Below are positions 43,451-47,129 of a DNA stretch of 47,129 nt, piece by piece. The stretch spans positions 97,187 to 144,315 of the forward strand of contig JAJYZA010000002.1 in assembly GCA_021800365.1 (NCBI GenBank), written 5' to 3'. The stretch comes from Nanobdellota archaeon (lineage in GTDB: Archaea; Nanobdellota; Nanobdellia; Parvarchaeales; Parvarchaeaceae). Positions within the stretch are counted from its first letter, which is position 1; each line of letters begins with the position of its first letter. The notes under the pieces were generated by a model, which ran no database searches, had not been told where the DNA came from, and was given only the letters and a program-made list of their open reading frames with translations. Both the position numbers and the translations under genes were made by a program.

Positions 43451-44479
43451 ATGGTTAATCTGGCGGAAAATGTATCTAATTTGGATTTAGTAAAACGAAA
43501 TACGGCTGATATAATAACCGAAGAAGACTTAAAACATCTTCTTGAGCAAAAAAAGGACATTTCTGCTTACATAGGCAGAGCTACGACGGGACCATTGCAT
43601 ATAGGTCACTTAGTCGCTTTAGGCAAAATATTCGACTTGCAAAATGCAGGCATAAAAGTAAAGGTGCTTCTGGCAGATATACATGCTGCGCTTGATGATT
43701 TAAAAGCCAACTGGGCGGATTTGGATAATAGGGTAGAATATACCCAAAAATGCATCGAGCTGGCATTTAACTGGCCCGAAAAAATTGAATTCATAAGGGG
43801 TTCTAATTTTCAACTTGAAAAGAACTACGCGAACGATGTTTTGAAACTTTCTACTGTGACGACTGTAGAGAGAGCGACAAGAGCGGCATCTGAGGTCACA
43901 CGAATGAAGAACCCAAAAGTAAGCGAATTAATCTATCCAATAATGCAGGCGCTAGACGAACAGTACCTGGATGTAGATATACAATTTGGGGGTTTGGACC
44001 AGAGGCATATACTGGCATATGCTCGTGAGGTGCTTCCAAGGCTTGGCTATCGCAAACGCATAGAGATAATGACCCCCCTTATTTCCTCATTGAATGGCCC
44101 TGGAACTAAGATGAGTTCTTCTATTCCCGGAAGCCATATAAAAGTATACGATTCTGAGGAGTCTATAAGAAAAAAGATAAAGGATGCATACTGTCCTGTA
44201 GGCGTAATTGAAGACAATCTTATCCTCCAAATAGCAAAACTCCTCGTCTTTCCGTCAGAAAATAGATTGGTCATACAGAGAGATGAAAAATTTGGAGGTG
44301 ACGTGGAAATAGATACATATGCGCACCTCGAGATGCTATTTAAAGAAAAAGGTCTGCATCCAGTCGATCTAAAGAATGCCATTGCCGATTTTCTAGTCCG
44401 TAAGCTTGCACGAGCGAGAGAGTATTTCGACAAGCATACAGATTTATTAAAAGAATTGGGAGAGGAGTTCCTTCCATAA
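43451..44479 (+). CDS. tyrS: Tyrosyl-tRNA synthetase
   Basis: The 342-residue class I synthetase has HIGH as HIGH at 50-53 (TTGPLHIGHLVALGKI) and KMSSS at 220-224 (GPGTKMSSSIPGSHIKV). Tyrosine-site features are DLQNAGIKVKVLLADIHAAL and GGLDQRHILAYAREVLPRLG, which match archaeal/eukaryal TyrRS, not TrpRS. The C-terminus (KKIKDAYCPVGVIEDN, then LHPVDLKNAIADFLVRKLAR) is the short archaeal anticodon-recognising form. It charges tRNA-Tyr. It is followed after about 50 bases by the charged mini-protein gene on the same strand. Confidence 0.92.
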   Translation: MVNLAENVSNLDLVKRNTADIITEEDLKHLLEQKKDISAYIGRATTGPLHIGHLVALGKIFDLQNAGIKVKVLLADIHAALDDLKANWADLDNRVEYTQKCIELAFNWPEKIEFIRGSNFQLEKNYANDVLKLSTVTTVERATRAASEVTRMKNPKVSELIYPIMQALDEQYLDVDIQFGGLDQRHILAYAREVLPRLGYRKRIEIMTPLISSLNGPGTKMSSSIPGSHIKVYDSEESIRKKIKDAYCPVGVIEDNLILQIAKLLVFPSENRLVIQRDEKFGGDVEIDTYAHLEMLFKEKGLHPVDLKNAIADFLVRKLARAREYFDKHTDLLKELGEEFLP

Positions 44480-44530
44480 GCCTTCTTTGAAGACAAAAAG
44501 CCTTTTATTTGATGCATAATAGATATTACT

Positions 44531-44716
44531 ATGAAAAAAGACGTAAAAAAGAAGGCAAAACATAAAAAACGGGTCGTTGAAGAACTTGAGCCGGAACCCT
44601 CTGATAAAGAAGAACTTCAGGACGAAATCCATGGTCTTGAAGAGGATAAAGAAGAGGAACAGGAATTCGAAGAAAATGAAGAAGAGATAGAAAAAGAAGA
44701 AGAGCAGAATCAATAA
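44531..44716 (+). CDS. Small highly charged protein (basic head, acidic tail)
   Basis: The 61-residue product splits cleanly by charge. Residues 1-15 (MKKDVKKKAKHKKRV) are almost all basic; residues 16-61 are rich in Glu and Asp (EEDKEEEQEFEENEEEIEKE). It is almost certainly disordered or a single charged helix. No family is recognised. Such dipolar proteins can bind RNA or ribosomes with the basic end, but that is a guess. A long minus-strand hydrophobic frame over the same bases is a mirror of the Glu/Lys codons and is not counted. It lies 51 bases after tyrS. Confidence 0.55.
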   Translation: MKKDVKKKAKHKKRVVEELEPEPSDKEELQDEIHGLEEDKEEEQEFEENEEEIEKEEEQNQ

Positions 44717-44875
44717 CTTATAGGCGCCCGCCAATTGCTTTAATGCCCCGGCTATAAATTTTGTGCGTTTACCGGACCAGTGCTTCCCAATAAACGACGT
44801 ATCTCGATGAAGCGGGCAGACGAATAATTTTAGCTTACTATTTCGTATTTAAATATTAGATTTATTTATCATTTT
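44717..44875. other. GC-richer spacer with pairing arms, possible non-coding RNA
   Basis: No frame is supported. Bases 44722-44822 are clearly richer in G+C than other spacers. Arms GCCCGC (44726-44731) and GCGGGC (44812-44817) could close a domain of about 80 bases. Short CCGG-type elements lie inside. No tRNA T-arm consensus is present. A TATA-like TTTAAATA at 44848-44855 belongs to the nth gene, 25 bases before its ATG. Confidence 0.4.
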
Positions 44876-45556
44876 ATGGATGCGAAGGCGAGGGGAACAA
44901 AAAACTTTATTTTGCTATCCCCAGATCGCGCAAGAATGGCGCTATATGCCCTTGAGAATAAGTACCATGATCAAAAGTATTATCTTAATTTCTCTAATCC
45001 CCTAGAATTGCTAGTCGCTGCAATTCTATCTGCACAAACAAAGGATACCGTAGTTAATGCGCTGACTCCCCCTCTGTTTAAGAGATATCCAAATGCAAAT
45101 AGTTATGCTGATGCAAAGGAATCCGATCTTCTCAGATATATTAATAAGGTATCTTTCGCTGGCAATAAAGCCAAGCATATAATAGATACGTGTAAGATTC
45201 TTATAGAAAGACACAACGGAAATGTACCGAAGACAATGGACGAGTTGCTAAAGCTTCCTGGAGTTGGTAGAAAAACCGCAAATACAATACTGATAAACGC
45301 TTATAATATAATCGAAGGGATCCCTGTGGATACGTGGGTAATAAAACTGTCGTATAGGATAGGATTAAGCGGCAGCAAAAGACCAGATGACATAGAAAAG
45401 GACCTGATGAAACTAGTAGAAAAACCCAATTGGAAAAATATAGCCTACATATTAAAGGCGCATGGACACGATACGTGCCACTCTACATCTCCACTGTGCA
45501 GCACGTGCACTATAAAGGACATCTGCCCAAAAAACGGCGTAGTAAACTCAAAATAA
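44876..45556 (+). CDS. nth: Endonuclease III (DNA glycosylase/AP lyase)
   Basis: The 226-residue enzyme removes oxidised pyrimidines and cuts at abasic sites. It shows LLVAAILSAQTKDTVVNALT, and the helix-hairpin-helix KLPGVGRKTANTILINAY with the catalytic lysine (R-K-T-A). The catalytic aspartate is in IPVDTWVIKLSYRIGL. The [4Fe-4S] motif C-x6-C-x2-C-x5-C at the end reads CHSTSPLCSTCTIKDIC. All catalytic residues are intact, so it should be active. It is leaderless, to judge from the TATA spacing, and converges on the Rieske gene with only three bases between. Confidence 0.94.
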   Translation: MDAKARGTKNFILLSPDRARMALYALENKYHDQKYYLNFSNPLELLVAAILSAQTKDTVVNALTPPLFKRYPNANSYADAKESDLLRYINKVSFAGNKAKHIIDTCKILIERHNGNVPKTMDELLKLPGVGRKTANTILINAYNIIEGIPVDTWVIKLSYRIGLSGSKRPDDIEKDLMKLVEKPNWKNIAYILKAHGHDTCHSTSPLCSTCTIKDICPKNGVVNSK

Positions 45557-45559
45557 CTT

Positions 45560-45868
45560 TTATACGCTAATAAAAACGTCGTCTTTTTCGACTTTTACTT
45601 TAAACTGCTTTAATGAAGCCGTAGCTGGACCTTTTACTACCTTACCGCTGATTAAATCAAATTCAGAACCATGCCATGGGCATGTAACTATTTCACCATT
45701 CAATGGGCCCTTGTCTAAAGGACCGCCGCGGTGTGTGCAGATAGAGCTGACGGCAGAGAATTTTCCACCCTTAAGAAAAAGTATAACCTTCTCTTTACCG
45801 GTAATAACCACTTTTATTTGCCCTTCTTTGATTTCAGAGACATTAGCTACTTTTACAAAATTTTCCAT
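45560..45868 (-). CDS. Rieske-type [2Fe-2S] ferredoxin
   Basis: The 102-residue soluble protein has the two Rieske motifs. CTHRGGPL (residues 43-50) and CPWHGSEFDL (residues 63-72) give the Cys-x-His plus Cys-x2-His ligand set. It lacks a membrane anchor and the disulfide cysteines of complex III Rieske proteins, so it is a ferredoxin of the NirD/dioxygenase-ferredoxin type. It probably carries electrons to an oxygenase or reductase not in the window. It should not be taken as the missing partner of the cytochrome b at 3506-4978. Confidence 0.9.
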   Translation of the reverse strand: MENFVKVANVSEIKEGQIKVVITGKEKVILFLKGGKFSAVSSICTHRGGPLDKGPLNGEIVTCPWHGSEFDLISGKVVKGPATASLKQFKVKVEKDDVFISV

Positions 45869-45935
45869 ACATACCTTAAAACCGTCTTATTATTTAAATC
45901 CTACCAGAGTTATCACGAGATTTTTATTTAAAAAG

Positions 45936-45944
45936 ATATATAAG
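45936..45944 (+). promoter_or_regulatory. TATA box of the micro-ORF locus
   Basis: ATATATAAG lies at 45936-45944. An archaeal transcript from it should start near 45965-45968. That is just before the ATG at 45972 and about 25 bases before the ATG at 45991. The presence of this clear box is the main reason to treat the micro-ORF region as expressed. Confidence 0.55.
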
Positions 45945-45971
45945 TAAGTTCCTTTCTATTAATTATTAGGT

Positions 45972-46091
45972 ATGAACTGGAGACACGGATATGGATGCGA
46001 CTATTTTTGCGGGAATGGTAGTGGCCTATCTTATTGTGGTGTTTGCCTTAATTTTAAGGAACAATTGGCTAGCAGCCAAGAGCTAAGATAA
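45972..46091 (+). CDS. Alternative overlapping micro-ORF, cysteine-rich (39 aa)
   Basis: Starting at ATG 45972 in another frame, the DNA gives MNWRHGYGCDYFCGNGSGLS, then YCGVCLNFKEQLASSQELR and a stop. Four cysteines are spaced C-x3-C-x8-C-x2-C, a possible small metal-binding knuckle. Its ATG is only six or so bases after the expected transcription start, as in leaderless archaeal genes. It overlaps the hydrophobic frame almost completely. Only one may be real; both are listed because the sequence does not decide. Confidence 0.25.
   Translation: MNWRHGYGCDYFCGNGSGLSYCGVCLNFKEQLASSQELR
45991..46086 (+). CDS. Single-helix membrane micro-protein (31 aa)
   Basis: The frame reads MDATIFAGMVVAYLIVVFAL, then ILRNNWLAAKS and a TAA. 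Residues 5-22 are one hydrophobic helix, with a polar basic tail. It has a Shine-Dalgarno-like GGAG at 45979-45982, eight bases before the ATG, and a TATA box upstream. Tiny one-helix proteins are often subunits of membrane complexes. It lies between the Rieske ferredoxin and the Ni-SOD maturation protease. A second start at 45972 in another frame opens a different short protein over the same DNA. I favour the 31-residue frame, but this is unproven. Confidence 0.45.
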   Translation: MDATIFAGMVVAYLIVVFALILRNNWLAAKS

Positions 46092-46143
46092 GATAGAATA
46101 CGCCAAAAAGGGATCCGAGTTCTTATTCTTATTTGTGAAACTT

Positions 46144-46446
46144 TCATCTTATTTTTAGAATCACACGTCCAACTATATTCTTTAGGTCTATTGGACCGAA
46201 TTTTCTGCTGTCAATGCTGTTGTTTTTATTATCACCGATTACAAAATATTTATTTGCCGATAAGACTCGTTCTATCCTCTTGATTATAAACGGTCCGTTA
46301 TGTGGTAATTTTATTATAATAACCTCGTTTGCCCTCGGCAGTCTAAAAATATAAGAGAAGGTACTTACCAGAACATAGTCATTTGGCAAAAATGTTGGTG
46401 CCATACTATAGTCTTCTACCCTAAAACGTTTTATCGGGAACTGCAT
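46144..46446 (-). CDS. sodX: S26 family peptidase, Ni-SOD maturation type
   Basis: The 100-residue peptidase resembles signal peptidase I but is short and lacks a membrane anchor. The catalytic serine lies in VEDYSMAPTFLPNDYVLV, the catalytic lysine in PFIIKRIERV, and the GDNKNNSIDSRKFGPI box closes the site. Proteins of this type (SodX/CbiM-neighbouring 'nickel-type SOD maturation protease') remove the N-terminal extension of Ni-SOD to free the nickel-binding histidine. The Ni-SOD gene is directly upstream on the same strand, 53 bases away, which makes the assignment strong. Confidence 0.88.
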   Translation of the reverse strand: MQFPIKRFRVEDYSMAPTFLPNDYVLVSTFSYIFRLPRANEVIIIKLPHNGPFIIKRIERVLSANKYFVIGDNKNNSIDSRKFGPIDLKNIVGRVILKIR

Positions 46447-46499
46447 AAGCCTATTCTAAATATACTTTGACTACTAATAAATTGCTCCTAATACCGGCA

Positions 46500-47021
46500 T
46501 TAGTCGAGCTTCGGTAGCACAATATCATGTTCAGTCGGATATGGCGCTTTTACCCTGTTTGTTTCTATCCCTTTTGTTTTCCAGAAGATTTCCGCAATCT
46601 TATTTACCGTATTAAGTAGCTCTTCTGCCGCCCGCATGTTTATTTCTTGTTTGGCTTTGGAAGCGTCTTTCATCGACTTCCAAAAAAGCTCATGTAATTC
46701 TGGGAATTTTTGCACGTGTTCTGGTTTAAAATAATCTCCCCAAAGGATTCTTAGTTCTTGTTTGCACAGTTCTGAATGTTTTTCTTTTATGTCTGTATAA
46801 CGGATTAGCTTATGATTATAATCATTGATTTCCTCGGCTTTTGATCCGGTTGAGAGTGGTTTCAGTTGACTAATTAACATATTCATACGAATTACCGTAT
46901 GTGCTGAGACCTGAGCAAGGTGTGGATCGTATATCCCGCAGGGAATATCACAGTGTGCGTATACTTTCTTTGCCGGGATAAAGAACTCTAAAAAATTAAA
47001 CACTTCTTTTAAAAGTGACAT
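46500..47021 (-). CDS. sodN: Nickel superoxide dismutase
   Basis: The 173-residue precursor has a 22-residue leader (MSLLKEVFNFLEFFIPAKKV, then Y-A) followed by the nickel hook HCDIPCGIYDP. In mature Ni-SOD the histidine (H23 here) and two cysteines (C24, C28) bind nickel, so cleavage before H23 is required. The linked S26 peptidase fits that job. The rest is a four-helix bundle as in the hexameric enzyme (AHTVIRMNMLISQLKPL, AEELLNTVNKIAEIFWKTKG). It converts superoxide to oxygen and hydrogen peroxide. TATA-like TTTATAAA (47043-47050) about 25 bases upstream suggests a leaderless message. Confidence 0.95.
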   Translation of the reverse strand: MSLLKEVFNFLEFFIPAKKVYAHCDIPCGIYDPHLAQVSAHTVIRMNMLISQLKPLSTGSKAEEINDYNHKLIRYTDIKEKHSELCKQELRILWGDYFKPEHVQKFPELHELFWKSMKDASKAKQEINMRAAEELLNTVNKIAEIFWKTKGIETNRVKAPYPTEHDIVLPKLD

Positions 47022-47042
47022 AAAATGTATAACAGTGTAATG

Positions 47043-47050
47043 TTTATAAA
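47043..47050 (-). promoter_or_regulatory. TATA box of sodN
   Basis: TTTATAAA is centred about 25 bases before the sodN start codon on the minus strand. With archaeal spacing, transcription would begin at or next to the ATG. No nickel-regulator operator such as a NikR-type repeat is visible in the short upstream stretch left in the window. Confidence 0.55.
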
Positions 47051-47129
47051 GTTTTGCATTAGCGTTTTTCAGTCACGCGTATTATCCCTCAACACGAAGA
47101 AACCGATTGACTTGAAAATGACACGGACT

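Noticed and set aside
44447-44734. 95-codon minus-strand frame made of Phe and Leu
   Set aside because: It is the mirror of Glu/Lys codons of the charged mini-protein and of the tyrS end, and not a membrane protein.
45560-45868. The Rieske protein as the missing partner of cytochrome b
   Set aside because: It is a soluble ferredoxin type without membrane anchor or disulfide cysteines, and is 40 kb from cytochrome b.
1-47129. tRNA, rRNA, CRISPR arrays or intact insertion sequences
   Set aside because: I looked for T-arm consensus, regularly spaced repeats and transposase motifs in all spacers and found none. A covariance search could still reveal intron-split or unusual tRNAs.

Overview
The window reads as chromosome of an archaeon with an AT-rich genome. 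Promoters are archaeal: TATA-like boxes lie about 25 bases before several start codons, as expected of leaderless genes. The protein set is archaeal too: archaeal-type tyrosyl-tRNA synthetase and PRPP synthase, a tricorn-factor-like M1 aminopeptidase, a phosphosulfolactate synthase homologue, and Asn-Ser/Thr-rich DUF4382 surface proteins. Cytochrome b, nickel superoxide dismutase, a Rieske ferredoxin and a full fatty-acid beta-oxidation set point to an oxygen-exposed heterotroph. I infer a Thermoplasmata-like or ARMAN-like (Parvarchaeota/Micrarchaeota) organism, but no rRNA is present to decide this.

Layout. 1-1039: truncated ion-transporter family gene. 1040-5955: sparse, AT-rich stretch with broken GNAT acetyltransferase genes, a small membrane protein, cytochrome b and a palindrome. 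5956-8896: nucleotidase-like HAD protein, TSUP transporter, gamma-carbonic anhydrase and DUF998 protein. 8972-16300: lipid catabolism block. Here a plus-strand run (thioesterase, acyl-CoA dehydrogenase, CoxG-like protein) faces a minus-strand operon (acyl-CoA ligase, SCP2 carrier, fused 3-hydroxyacyl-CoA dehydrogenase/enoyl-CoA hydratase, thiolase). Together these cover every step of the beta-oxidation spiral.

16457-25262: HerA-type ATPase, two membrane proteins, parvulin, first DUF4382 surface protein, DEAD-box helicase, a phosphoribosyltransferase-like orphan and an EEP nuclease. 25374-28622: methylisocitrate-lyase-like, ComA-like and MmgE/PrpD genes, perhaps a C3/sulfonate module. 28717-31448: an unusual GHKL-ATPase/zincin-like fusion, PRPP synthase and a small GNAT. 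31510-37681: two ABC-2 exporters (one led by a PadR repressor with a palindromic operator) and a GH15 glycosidase. 37907-44716: SWIM protein, second DUF4382 protein, aminopeptidase, HAD phosphatase, TyrRS and a charged mini-protein. 44876-47021: endonuclease III, Rieske ferredoxin, a micro-ORF locus, and the Ni-SOD gene with its maturation protease.

I found no tRNA, rRNA, CRISPR array or intact insertion sequence. The strongest candidates for something undescribed are the GHKL/zincin-like fusion (28717-30204), the DUF4382 pair with exchanged middle modules, the overlapping micro-ORFs beside Ni-SOD, and several structured non-coding segments.
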